Source: Gemmatimonadota bacterium (GTDB taxonomy: Bacteria; Gemmatimonadota; Gemmatimonadetes; Longimicrobiales; Gaopeijiaceae). From it: 64,000 nt of DNA. Numbering within the stretch: the first letter of the stretch is position 1; every line of letters begins with the position of its first letter. Below the pieces are notes generated by a model, which saw only the letters and a list, made by a program, of their open reading frames with translations, was not told the DNA's origin and did not search any database. This document shows, piece after piece, positions 35,554-44,812 of this stretch. Position numbers and translations under genes: made by a program. Where the stretch lies: contig JACQVF010000097.1 of NCBI GenBank assembly GCA_016209885.1, forward strand, positions 1 through 64,000, read 5' to 3'.

Positions 35554-38500
35554 ATGCGAGTCCAGCCGTTCGCGCGGTTCACATCCGGGACCGTCCTCGG
35601 TATGTCGTTTGCGCTCCTCTTGGCGCCGGTCACGCCCGTGCTGGCGCAGACGGGGAAGGTTACGGGGGTGGTGACGGACCAGAGCACGGGGCAGCCGCTC
35701 TCGGGCGTGCAGGTGTTCCTGGAGGGTACGGGGCGGGGCGTGCTCGCCCAGGAGAACGGGCGTTACTTCCTCATCAACATTCCGCCGGGGACGTATACGG
35801 CGGTGGCCGAGCTGGTCGGCTATGCCAGCGTGCGCAAGCAAGGCGTGCTCGTTTCCATCGACGTGACCCGCACCGTGGACTTCGAGCTGCCGCTGCAGGC
35901 GGTGGCGGTGCGCGAGGTGGTGGTCGAGGCGGAACGCGTGCCGTTGGTCGAGCTCTCTACGACCGGGAGCGGGACGCAGCTATCCTTGGAGGATATCTCC
36001 GCGCTGCCGGTGGACGACATCACGGGCGCGCTCGAGCTGCAGTCGGGGTTTCTGCACGTGCCGCAGAACACGGACGTCATCGCGTTCGCGGAGGAGCGCC
36101 GGGGGGTGACGCCGCTGCGGATCCGGGGTGGGCGTGGCGCCGAGACCCTCACCCTCGTGGACGGCGTTCCGGTGAACAACTTCGTGTTGGGCGGCCCGGC
36201 GGTGAACCTGACGCGCATGGCCGTCGGCCAGATCGACTTCGTGAAGGGTGGGTTCGAGCCGCAGTACGGGAACGCCCTCTCCGGCTTCATCAACATCGCG
36301 ACCCGGGAACCCACGGATGACCTGGAGGGCTCCATCGAGTACCGGAGCACGCGGCTGGGCGCGGCGCTGGGGAACGGCTACGACGAGGCGGGCAACTCGG
36401 ACATCTTCGAGGGCTTCATCTCCGGGCCCGTCCCTCTCTTGGGCGACCGCCTCCGCTTCCTCTTCGCGGGCCGACACGGCTATGGGCCGGATCGAGTCCT
36501 CGAGTTCGACGACGAGGTGTACCGGCCGACACAGGTCGGCAGCCAGCGCAACCCGCCTCACGCCTTGGACGTGATCCCGGGCTGGCGCGCCGTGGGATTC
36601 GATGCGCAGCGGGACGCGTTCTCGAAGCTGGTCTACTACGTCACGCCGGCGGCGAAGCTGTCCGCGTCATGGCTTACGTACCAGAGGCAGTCGAAGACAT
36701 TCGACTTCCGCTGGATGTTCGCGGGCGTCGATCCGCTCGCCGATCAGCTGACGGAGGCGGATTCGGCGTTCTATGGCACCGCGGAAAGCAGGAACCGGCT
36801 GACCCAGTTCCTGCAGCAGAACTCGTACTTCCAGAAGCGGAACCTGTATGTGCTGCGCTGGGACCACACTCTGGGGCGCACCGCCTACCAGCTCACGGCG
36901 GGCCGCTTCGACCAGTTCCGTGAGACGTGCAACGTGGCCCAGGGCGTGTGCCTGGGGAACGAGTTCGAGGATCCTAACTTCGACGGTGCCGGCTACGTGC
37001 GCGATGGCTCCGATTTCACGCGCACGCCCACCACGGGCACCGATCGCTTCTGGGGTGGTGAGGACATCACCACGTCGGTGGCGCGCGCCGACCTGCAGAG
37101 CCAGCTCACGGACCATCACAACTTCAGGCTGGGCGTCTTCTACCAGAACCACGAGGTGACGTACGACGAATGGGAGTGCGGTTGCGTCAACCAGGCGAAC
37201 AAGATCCAGAACTTCTGGAAGGCGGAGCCCTGGGACTTTGCCGCCTTCATCCAGGACCAGATCGAATACGACTTCATCACGATCAACCTGGGCTTTCGCT
37301 TCGACCACGGCGAGGCGAACGGCACGTTCCTGGCGAACCCGCTGGATCCGACGAACGGGACGACCGCGCTCGAGGTCTGCGCGAACCCGTCGGCGTTCGG
37401 GCAGTCGGGCACGCTGGAGTGCGCGGATCTCGAGGACCGGGCTGTCGCCACGGAGCTCGCGGCGAGGGACGACTTCGCGGAGGCGGAGGCGCGCTCCCAG
37501 TTCTCGCCGCGCATTGGCGTGAACATCCCGGTGACGGAGTCGGCGAGCCTGTTCTTCAACTTCGGGCGCTTCAGTCAGAACCCGCTCCTCAAGAACCTTT
37601 TCCAGTGGACGAAGGTCGGGACGGCGGAGGAGGGCACGGCGAAGGCGCTCACGCTGGAGGAGTTCGAGGGCCGGCAGCCGTTCCTGGGCAACCCGAAACT
37701 CAAGATCGAGCAGACCACCTCGTACGAGGTGGGGTACGTCCAGGAGATCGGGAACGTCTATGCGCTTTCGGTCGTGGCGTTCACGAAGGACCAGTTCGGG
37801 CTCACCGGGGTGCGGACCGTGGGCCTGCCGCCGTTCACGACCTTCGATCCCGGGGCCACGTACGGGACGAACAATCCGCGCTACCTGATCCTGGTGAACG
37901 GCGACTTCTCCACGACGCGCGGCTTCGAGATCGGGCTCAGACGCCGGCTCACGGACTTCTGGGGCTTCGATCTGAACTACGCGTACACGCGAGCGACGAC
38001 GAACGCCGCGGACCCCGAGCGTGAGCGCGAGCGCGTGGACTTCGAGAACGATCCCCAGCTCCTCAAGGAGATCCGCTCGGAGATCGACCAGCCGCACGTC
38101 TTCAACGGCACGATCCGCTTCGCGGCGCGGGAGGAGGCGCCGCGGTTGGGCGCGTTCGGCGAGGCGCTCCGGCACACGCGGGCGAGCCTGACGCTTCAGG
38201 CCGCGAGCGGCCTGCCCTACACGCCGATCCTGGATTTCTTCGGCGGTGAGGAGGCCGACCGTCTCGAAAGGAACAGCGGCCGCCAGCCCAGCACGCTCAT
38301 CGTGAACCTTCGGGTGGAGAAGGATGTCTTCTGGTCCAATCTGCGGTACGGCGTTTTCGTCGACGTCCGTAACCTGCTGGACAACAAGTACTGCCTGCAG
38401 GTCTTCGAGACCACCGGCGACTGCCGGGGCGGCACGGAGGACCAGTCGCGCCGCCGGGTTTCGAACGGCTTCTCCGACCAGGCGCCCAGCACGGTCTGGG

Positions 38501-38562
38501 ACCGCCCGAACTTCTTCGGAGAGCGGCGGTCCATTCAGGCCGGCGTGCGCGTCAACTTCTGA
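35554..38562 (+). CDS. TonB-dependent receptor, cassette A
   Basis: Outer-membrane active-transport channel. The ATG at 35554 follows AAGGAGGCGACC and gives 1,002 residues with a signal peptide ending PVLAQ. A carboxypeptidase-regulatory-like domain follows (residues 35-120: GVVTDQSTGQPLSGVQVFLE), then a TonB-box-like EVVVEAERVP, the plug (GGRGAETLTLVDGVPVNNFV, GGFEPQYGNALSGFINIATR) and a 22-strand-type barrel ending in RVNF. It is similar to SusC/RagA-type receptors, but no SusD is present. First gene of cassette A; 79 bases precede the giant exported protein. The substrate is unknown. Confidence 0.93.
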   Translation: MRVQPFARFTSGTVLGMSFALLLAPVTPVLAQTGKVTGVVTDQSTGQPLSGVQVFLEGTGRGVLAQENGRYFLINIPPGTYTAVAELVGYASVRKQGVLVSIDVTRTVDFELPLQAVAVREVVVEAERVPLVELSTTGSGTQLSLEDISALPVDDITGALELQSGFLHVPQNTDVIAFAEERRGVTPLRIRGGRGAETLTLVDGVPVNNFVLGGPAVNLTRMAVGQIDFVKGGFEPQYGNALSGFINIATREPTDDLEGSIEYRSTRLGAALGNGYDEAGNSDIFEGFISGPVPLLGDRLRFLFAGRHGYGPDRVLEFDDEVYRPTQVGSQRNPPHALDVIPGWRAVGFDAQRDAFSKLVYYVTPAAKLSASWLTYQRQSKTFDFRWMFAGVDPLADQLTEADSAFYGTAESRNRLTQFLQQNSYFQKRNLYVLRWDHTLGRTAYQLTAGRFDQFRETCNVAQGVCLGNEFEDPNFDGAGYVRDGSDFTRTPTTGTDRFWGGEDITTSVARADLQSQLTDHHNFRLGVFYQNHEVTYDEWECGCVNQANKIQNFWKAEPWDFAAFIQDQIEYDFITINLGFRFDHGEANGTFLANPLDPTNGTTALEVCANPSAFGQSGTLECADLEDRAVATELAARDDFAEAEARSQFSPRIGVNIPVTESASLFFNFGRFSQNPLLKNLFQWTKVGTAEEGTAKALTLEEFEGRQPFLGNPKLKIEQTTSYEVGYVQEIGNVYALSVVAFTKDQFGLTGVRTVGLPPFTTFDPGATYGTNNPRYLILVNGDFSTTRGFEIGLRRRLTDFWGFDLNYAYTRATTNAADPERERERVDFENDPQLLKEIRSEIDQPHVFNGTIRFAAREEAPRLGAFGEALRHTRASLTLQAASGLPYTPILDFFGGEEADRLERNSGRQPSTLIVNLRVEKDVFWSNLRYGVFVDVRNLLDNKYCLQVFETTGDCRGGTEDQSRRRVSNGFSDQAPSTVWDRPNFFGERRSIQAGVRVNF

Positions 38563-38641
38563 GCAGCTTGACCCTTGACCTCGCGTCCGGGCCCGGAGCT
38601 TCAGCGGTCCGGCGCCTGGACCCTCAACCCCAGGGGACCGT

Positions 38642-41600
38642 ATGATCGAGCGTTTCCTGTCCGAGCATAACTGCGCCCCGTGCTCGGCTGCCGGACGGCT
38701 CTCCCGGCTCGCCGCCTCCCTCGTGCTCCTCTGCAGCCTCGTGCCGCCGGCGCTCGCGCAGGACTGGCCGAGCATCCCGGAGAACGACGCCCGCTTCGCG
38801 GCGTCGCCCTTCACGCTCCACGCCCGGGGCGACCTTGGCCGGGTGGGGTTCCGGCCCTCCGGCGCCTTGAGCGAGTGCGCGAGCAACGTGGCAGGCATGA
38901 ACGCGCCCCGTTTTGTGGGCTGCCGGGAGTCACGCGTCTTCAACACGTCCGAGGGCACCCGCTTCCTCAACTTCGAGCAGCCGTTCATCCTTGCGGCGCC
39001 AGCCACAGATGTGCCATCGGGGGTGGATCGCAACCAGCTCAACGGCAAAGGCTACAACTTCCAGACGAACGCGATTCTGCCCTCGCGGCGCGAGGAGCTT
39101 CTCGCGTCTGACCGCTCGGGCCGCGACCTGCTGGCGCTGGGCGTGACGGCGACGACCGACGGGAGCTGCCGCGACTTCAGCGGGCTCATCAACGGAGACG
39201 TGTTCGAGGGCACGCAACTCCTCCCCCACACGAGCTGCCAGCCCACGTGGCCGCGGGCGGGGAACTGGGAGGGTCGCAAGCGGATCACGCTCGAAGGCTT
39301 CGTCGCCGCGCAGGGGGTCGTAAACGCAACCGGCAAGGGCGATCCCTTCGCATTCTGGCGGGTGCCAGACGAGCTCACCACGGGGCGGCCGCTGGGCGAC
39401 CAGGCGACGTTCGGCGAGTTCGTCGACTACTCCGTGGACCTCATTGCCCGCTACCCGACCGTCGTCCCGGGTGGCGGTGGGCAGGAGCCGCTCCTCCGCG
39501 GCTGGCCCATGGGGATCACCGTGCAGTTCGATGCGTTCTACTTCAATCTGCCGGGGATCAACAACGCCTACTTCTTCCAGTACCTGATCATCAACGACTC
39601 CGAGAAGGTCTGGGGGAAGCCGGTGGACTACGACTCGCTGTACGTGGGCACGCTCCGCCTCCAGGGCAACTTCGGCCAGCAGCAGGCGAACCACATTGAC
39701 ATCCCCCGCGGCGGGCTCTACGTGCGGCCGTGCACCCGCCGCATCGCGACGGCCAAGCCATCGCCGTTCACCGGCAGCCTGGCATCGTGCCAGAACAACG
39801 ACGGGTTCATCGGCGGCGCCCAGGGGTGGATGATCCTCAAGAGCCCCATCGGCGACCTCAGAAACAAGCTGCTGTCCGACGCCACGAGCCCGTTCTTCAA
39901 CCCGACGCACCCCGAGGCGGGCGACACGATCACGTTCAATCACTCGCACGGGTGCAACTTCATCGTCTGCACGGCCATCACCATGGACTTCTCCGAGCGC
40001 TCGGCGTTCGGGCTCGTCTCCTCCACGCTGGACAACCTGCTGGACGGACGTGACCCTGCGGCCCTCGACGAGGCGGGCTACTTCAACTCCGTGCACCCGA
40101 GCGAGGTCTGGCCCACGCGGGGCGACTTCAACAAGTACGTTCCTGGCGTGCACGACAGCAAGCCGAAGTGGGACTACAACGAGGACGGCAAGCCGGATAC
40201 TCTTTACGTGGACACCTGCGGCTCGAAGGGCTGCGTCGCGCTCTGGCAGGACACCGTGCCCGGCGGCTACATCAACCGCTTCGGCCAGGTGGCGCCGCTG
40301 TTCATGGGGCCCTTCAAGCTCGCGGCCGGCGACACGACCTCGCTCATCATCGCGTTCGTAGCCGACCGTGACAGCGCATCCTTCGAGTCCACGGTCCAGA
40401 ACGCCTACAACCTCTACATGTCGTTCTTCCTGGTGCCCGAACCGGCGCCCGTCCCGGACATCTCAACGATCGGGATCGGGGTCACGGGCGGACAGGGGGA
40501 CAGCGCGGAGGTGCGGGTCCACCTCACGGACGAGGCCCGCAACTTCGTGGATCCCTTCCTGCTCAAGCTCGCCAGCGAAATCAGCGCCGCGTCGCCCGGC
40601 AGCGACCTGGGCAAGCTCAGGTCGCTCAACCCCTGGCTCGTGGACAGCTTGCGCGCACGGGCGAGGAAGAACGTGAAGGCGATCTATGCGTTCAAGTCGT
40701 GCGATGGCGCCCAGACCTTCACGGACGACGGGAACTGCCTGCCGGATCCCGTCCCGGTGGCCGATCAGACGTCGAAGTGGAACGGCATCGGCTGGCTCCC
40801 CTTCGCGCAGCTCGACCCCGAAACGAGCGTCTTCAGGGATCAGACCGTGATCTCCGGGCTCAGCTATCTCTACTCGCTGGTCACGGAGACCGTGGGAGCG
40901 AAATGGCGCCTGCTTGTGGACAACGGCCCGGGCACGGTGCCCACGGATGCGGCCGGCAAGCCGATCTGCGTTCCGTCGCGCTGCCGGGCGCATGAGATCG
41001 AGTTCGCGCCCTCGATCCTGTCGCCGCTGAACAAGACGCCGGACGCCAGAGGGGTGGTGGCGGTCTACGTGCCGGTGCGCCGGCAGGCGGGCTCCGTGGC
41101 GGCGGCGTCACGGGTTGAATCGGCGCTGGGCGAGGCGCTGGTCCCGGTGAGGGTCTCCCTGACCCTCGGTGCCCGGGACGGCGCCTACCGGGCGATCTTC
41201 GCGGACACTCTCGTGGTAACCACCACGGTTGTCACGACGGACAAAGGCGGCGGCCGGCTGGACACGGTGAGCGTGAGCGCTTCGGTCCGGACGAGCGGTG
41301 CGAGCCCGGCGACCTTCACGGCGAACCGGCTCGTCACGCTGCGGGGCGAGACGCTCGTGTCCACGGAGACGACGCCGGACCCGTCCGACCCCAAGCGCGC
41401 CACCACGAGGACGGTGCACCGCGTCGTGCGCGTGACCGCGGGGGCCGTGCCCCTGCTCCTTGTCGAAACCACCGCGGGCGCGAACCGCCCGCTCTTGGCC
41501 ACGGGCGTGCTCGAGACGAACAAGACGACGCCGGGCGCGTTCCTGGAGCGGCCCGACTTCCCCGGCTTCTTGATCGACGTGGACGCCGGCTCGGGCACGC

Positions 41601-42592
41601 GCTTCGCGCGGCAGTACTTCCAGCGCCCGCGCGGCGACTCGCTGCCCTCGAACGTCACGGCGGGCCAGGCGATCGAGTGGCAGACCGCGCAGTCGCGGGC
41701 TCTGGCGGGCGTCTACGGTCACTACCTCATCGAGTGGGCGGACCGGCCGTACGGGCCGGGTGAGGAGTTCCGCGTGGGGGCGGCGCTCCAGAACCAGTTC
41801 ACGACGTCCCTGAACGGGCGAGCTGCGGCGACGACGTCTGTCACCAGCGCCGAGATCGCGACGAAGATCGCAACCGCCTTGGGGATCAGGGCGCCGACGC
41901 TCAAAGCCTTCGCCCTGCCGTTCAAGGTCCGGAACCTCACGGACAACCGGGAGGTGCAGGTGGCCGTGGTCGAGCACTTCGACAAGGTGCTCCTGGGGCA
42001 GGGGAGGGATACGGCCACGGTCACGGGGCCCGACGGGAAGTGGACGCCGGGCGACCGTATCGTCCTCGTGGAGAGCATCGGCGGGACGGCCACGCCGACG
42101 TGGGATGTGATCCTCGGCTGCACGAGCACGGTGCGTCGCGTCTGCGACGCCACGAACCAGTCTGCCTATGCGGCGGTGGTGGAAGCGGGCGTTCGGCACA
42201 ACCTGGTCTACTACCGCCCGCTCAGCGCGAGGGTCGAGTTCACGGTGACGGTCACGCCGTCGGGGAATGATCCGGCCCGTACCACCGCGGATCTCGCAAA
42301 CATTCGCGTCGTCCCGAACCCGTACGTGTTCTTCTCGCGATACGAGCGCTCGGGCGCTGCGCGGGTGATCAAGTTCGCGGGCGTCCCCGAGGAGGGGAAG
42401 GTCCGCATCTACACGGTGACGGGCCAGTTCGTGCAGGAAATCACGTGGGCAGCCGCGGACCTCAACGCCGCCGGTGACTTGGAGTGGGATCTCACCACCC
42501 GGGAGAACACCGAGATCGCGTTCGGGCTCTACATCTGGGTGCTGGACAGCCCCGCGGGCCAGGCGCGCGGCAAGTTCGTGGTCATCCGCTGA
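38642..42592 (+). CDS. Giant exported protein with C-terminal PNPY/KFVVIR domain, cassette A
   Basis: A 1,316-residue protein with a signal peptide cut at PPALA/QD. No catalytic domain is recognised. Landmarks shared with the cassette B partner are YDSLYVG, KSPIGDLRNKL (400-410), GDTITF, a Ca2+-loop-like DYNEDGKPD (511-519), DTCGSKGC, FKLAAGDTTS, KSCDGAQTFTDD, NKTTPGAF and DFPGF. The last 95 residues start VVPNPYVFFSRY, contain KVRIYTVTGQFVQEITW and end GKFVVIR. That shape resembles Por-secretion/FlgD-like C-terminal domains, so surface or extracellular export is inferred. The ATG follows AGGGGACCGT. Paired with a PorV-like gene 20 bases downstream. Confidence 0.85.
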   Translation: MIERFLSEHNCAPCSAAGRLSRLAASLVLLCSLVPPALAQDWPSIPENDARFAASPFTLHARGDLGRVGFRPSGALSECASNVAGMNAPRFVGCRESRVFNTSEGTRFLNFEQPFILAAPATDVPSGVDRNQLNGKGYNFQTNAILPSRREELLASDRSGRDLLALGVTATTDGSCRDFSGLINGDVFEGTQLLPHTSCQPTWPRAGNWEGRKRITLEGFVAAQGVVNATGKGDPFAFWRVPDELTTGRPLGDQATFGEFVDYSVDLIARYPTVVPGGGGQEPLLRGWPMGITVQFDAFYFNLPGINNAYFFQYLIINDSEKVWGKPVDYDSLYVGTLRLQGNFGQQQANHIDIPRGGLYVRPCTRRIATAKPSPFTGSLASCQNNDGFIGGAQGWMILKSPIGDLRNKLLSDATSPFFNPTHPEAGDTITFNHSHGCNFIVCTAITMDFSERSAFGLVSSTLDNLLDGRDPAALDEAGYFNSVHPSEVWPTRGDFNKYVPGVHDSKPKWDYNEDGKPDTLYVDTCGSKGCVALWQDTVPGGYINRFGQVAPLFMGPFKLAAGDTTSLIIAFVADRDSASFESTVQNAYNLYMSFFLVPEPAPVPDISTIGIGVTGGQGDSAEVRVHLTDEARNFVDPFLLKLASEISAASPGSDLGKLRSLNPWLVDSLRARARKNVKAIYAFKSCDGAQTFTDDGNCLPDPVPVADQTSKWNGIGWLPFAQLDPETSVFRDQTVISGLSYLYSLVTETVGAKWRLLVDNGPGTVPTDAAGKPICVPSRCRAHEIEFAPSILSPLNKTPDARGVVAVYVPVRRQAGSVAAASRVESALGEALVPVRVSLTLGARDGAYRAIFADTLVVTTTVVTTDKGGGRLDTVSVSASVRTSGASPATFTANRLVTLRGETLVSTETTPDPSDPKRATTRTVHRVVRVTAGAVPLLLVETTAGANRPLLATGVLETNKTTPGAFLERPDFPGFLIDVDAGSGTRFARQYFQRPRGDSLPSNVTAGQAIEWQTAQSRALAGVYGHYLIEWADRPYGPGEEFRVGAALQNQFTTSLNGRAAATTSVTSAEIATKIATALGIRAPTLKAFALPFKVRNLTDNREVQVAVVEHFDKVLLGQGRDTATVTGPDGKWTPGDRIVLVESIGGTATPTWDVILGCTSTVRRVCDATNQSAYAAVVEAGVRHNLVYYRPLSARVEFTVTVTPSGNDPARTTADLANIRVVPNPYVFFSRYERSGAARVIKFAGVPEEGKVRIYTVTGQFVQEITWAAADLNAAGDLEWDLTTRENTEIAFGLYIWVLDSPAGQARGKFVVIR

Positions 42593-42612
42593 ATCGGGAA
42601 AGGAGACGACTC

Positions 42613-43734
42613 ATGCTTCGCTCTCTCCTCATCGCGCTCGCGCTCGTCGTGCCGGTCTCGGTGGCCGGGCCGCCGGCGTTCGCCCAGCAGGGCACGACGC
42701 TCAGGCCCACGGACGAGACGGAGGCCACCCGGGTGGCGACCCGCGGTGCCGCGTTCCTGAATCTTCAGGTCGGGGCACGGGCCCAGGCGCTGGGTGGCGC
42801 GTACACGGCCATCGCGTCAGGGGTTCCCGCGCTCTACTGGAACACCGCGGCAACGGCGTTCGACGAGCGCACACTGCTGGGCGCCAGCCTGTCCAACCTG
42901 TATGAGGACCTGGACATCCAGCACCTCTTCGCGGGGATCATGCTCCCCATCGGGATCAACCGCTTCGCGGTGAGCGTCAATCAGCTCTCCAGCGGCTCCA
43001 TGCTCCGCACGGACGAAGAGTTCCCGGAAGGGAACAACCCACTCTTCGGCGCCGAGTTCGAGTACACGGCCACCGCCGTCGGCGTGCACCTCTCACGCCT
43101 GATCACGGATCGCCTGGCCTTCGGCGTCGCCGGGAAATGGATCACGGAGGGGATTCCCGGGGCAAAGGCGAGCTTCATCGCCGCCGACTTCAGCGTGAAG
43201 TTCTACACCGGGCTCCTGGGCACCAACCTCGCCGCCGCGCTCACGAACGTGGGAAGCGACGGACGCATCGAAGGCGCGCTCGTGGAGCGGCAGGTCGACC
43301 AGCGTACGAGCAGCGCCAACGTGTTCGACGTGCGCCGGCTCATCACCACCGAGTTCAGTACGGCCAGGGTCGAGCTCCCCACGGGCTTCCGCTTCGGGAT
43401 CAGCACTGAGCTCATCGGCGACGCCACGGCCGTTCTGGCCCCCTCGCCGCACCACAACCTGCTCCTGCTGATGGATGTCTCGGACCGCACGGACGCGCCC
43501 ATGTCGCCTACGTTCGGGCTGGAGTACGCGTTCCGTGACATCCTCTATCTGCGTGGCGGGAAGCGGTTCGCGAACGAGGAGCAGATCAACCGCGAGTTCT
43601 CGCACCTGCTCTCCTTCGGGGCGGGCGTCGCGCTCCCGGTGTCCGGCGCGCGCCGCATCCTGTTCGACTACGCGTACACCACGGTGGGCGACCTCGATAA
43701 CGTGCAGACCTTCAGCCTCGAACTCGCGTTCTGA
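42613..43734 (+). CDS. PorV/PorQ-family outer-membrane protein, cassette A
   Basis: A 373-residue beta-barrel protein with a signal peptide cut at AFA/QQ. The family start RVATRGAAFLNLQVGARAQA then LGGAYTAIASGVPALYWNTA is clear, and the protein ends in the barrel-closing SLELAF. In Bacteroidota, PorV shuttles type IX cargo to the surface; members of this wider family often lack a proven role. The ATG at 42613 has AAAGGAGACGACTC upstream. It lies directly behind the giant exported protein, supporting a cargo-handling role. Confidence 0.87.
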   Translation: MLRSLLIALALVVPVSVAGPPAFAQQGTTLRPTDETEATRVATRGAAFLNLQVGARAQALGGAYTAIASGVPALYWNTAATAFDERTLLGASLSNLYEDLDIQHLFAGIMLPIGINRFAVSVNQLSSGSMLRTDEEFPEGNNPLFGAEFEYTATAVGVHLSRLITDRLAFGVAGKWITEGIPGAKASFIAADFSVKFYTGLLGTNLAAALTNVGSDGRIEGALVERQVDQRTSSANVFDVRRLITTEFSTARVELPTGFRFGISTELIGDATAVLAPSPHHNLLLLMDVSDRTDAPMSPTFGLEYAFRDILYLRGGKRFANEEQINREFSHLLSFGAGVALPVSGARRILFDYAYTTVGDLDNVQTFSLELAF

Positions 43735-43755
43735 GCGAGTAGGGAGACGCACTCC

Positions 43756-44439
43756 ATGAACCCGAAGAGCACGTTCTGCGTCGCCGGGATCGCCGCGGCG
43801 CTCGCGGCGGCGCCGCTCGCGGTCGCGTATGCTCAGGTCCGGACGGGCACGTTCCAGGTGACCCCCTACGCCGCGTTCCTGAGCCCGGACAACTCCTCCG
43901 CCATCAGGGACGCGGGCATGGTGGGAATCGAGGCGGCGTACTACTTCGCGCCTAGCTTCGCGGTGGGCGTCACCGGGAATTTCGGCCGCTCGAAGAGCGA
44001 CGGCACCTACTTCGGGGCCGCCCGCTTCCCGCTGGGCGATTCCCTCGTCACCCTGCACATCGATCAGAAGCTCTCCATCGCGACCTACGGAGCGATCGCG
44101 AAGGTGGGTCTCTCCGTCGGCCGACTCTCCCCGTTCGTGGCCGGGGGCGTGGGCGGATACTTCCTCTTCCTCGACCCTCAGTCGAACGACAAGCCGGTCA
44201 CGGTCAGCGATCTCGGCTTCGAGGTGGGGGGCGGCTTCCACCTGGCGCTCACCGAGCGCGCCGGCATCCGCGCCGATTTGCGGGATCTCGTCTTCACCGG
44301 CTACGACCGCGACGCTTTGAACCTGGTGAATCCGCGCTTCCGCACGGACACGTTCCTCGAGGGTGCGCCGCCGCCCGAGAAGGCCACCATCCACAACGTC
44401 CGGGTCTCCTTCGGCTTCAGCTATCTGTCCGGGCGGTGA
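43756..44439 (+). CDS. Small outer-membrane beta-barrel protein, cassette A
   Basis: A 227-residue protein with a signal peptide cut at AYA/QV and alternating beta-strand pattern throughout, like OmpA/OmpW-type eight-stranded barrels. It ends RVSFGFSYLSGR. Homologous to the slot-4 protein of cassette B: compare LRDLVFTGYDRDALNLVNP with IRDLVYTDWDREMLNPVAP. Starts 21 bases after the PorV-like gene with AGGGAGACGC upstream. Specific role unknown. Confidence 0.8.
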   Translation: MNPKSTFCVAGIAAALAAAPLAVAYAQVRTGTFQVTPYAAFLSPDNSSAIRDAGMVGIEAAYYFAPSFAVGVTGNFGRSKSDGTYFGAARFPLGDSLVTLHIDQKLSIATYGAIAKVGLSVGRLSPFVAGGVGGYFLFLDPQSNDKPVTVSDLGFEVGGGFHLALTERAGIRADLRDLVFTGYDRDALNLVNPRFRTDTFLEGAPPPEKATIHNVRVSFGFSYLSGR

Positions 44440-44812
44440 CGAGAAGCGTCCGCAGGCCAGGAGCTGGTGAATGCGATGACTGACTTGACAGGTCTGACAC
44501 CGGGGACTAATCATAACCTTGCCAGCTTGTAGAAATCCGACGTTGCCGTGGCGGGTCCGTTTGGTGCGTTGGCAGGACTCGGAGCCCGAATCCGGGCGTG
44601 TGGCGGCGGAAGGTGGCGGAGGATCCGGGGCGTCCGGCACTTCGGGTAGCATCGGAAGGAGGGCGTGTTTGGATCCAACGCTCGTTGGCATCTTCCCAGA
44701 TCCAATCAGGCATACACTTCAGTGGCGTCTCCCGGGACCGGGTCGCTCGGGTGCTTGTGTGCCCATCTCCGGCTCGGGGTCCATCGGCCATGTCCATGCA
44801 AGGAGGGATCGC
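44440..44812. other. Gap and probable long leader between cassettes A and B
   Basis: 373 bases without a credible gene. A promoter candidate lies at 44485-44513, leaving a leader of nearly 300 bases before the receptor GTG at 44813. No terminator hairpin with a T tract is visible after cassette A. Confidence 0.5.
44485..44513 (+). promoter_or_regulatory. Candidate promoter of cassette B
   Basis: A perfect TTGACA (44485-44490), 17-base spacer, then TAATCA (44508-44513). The -35 box is perfect and the -10 box weak. Confidence 0.45.

Noticed and set aside
36667-39048. A 793-codon open frame on the minus strand across the cassette A receptor
   Set aside because: Antisense shadow of the receptor and exported-protein genes, with low-complexity translation.
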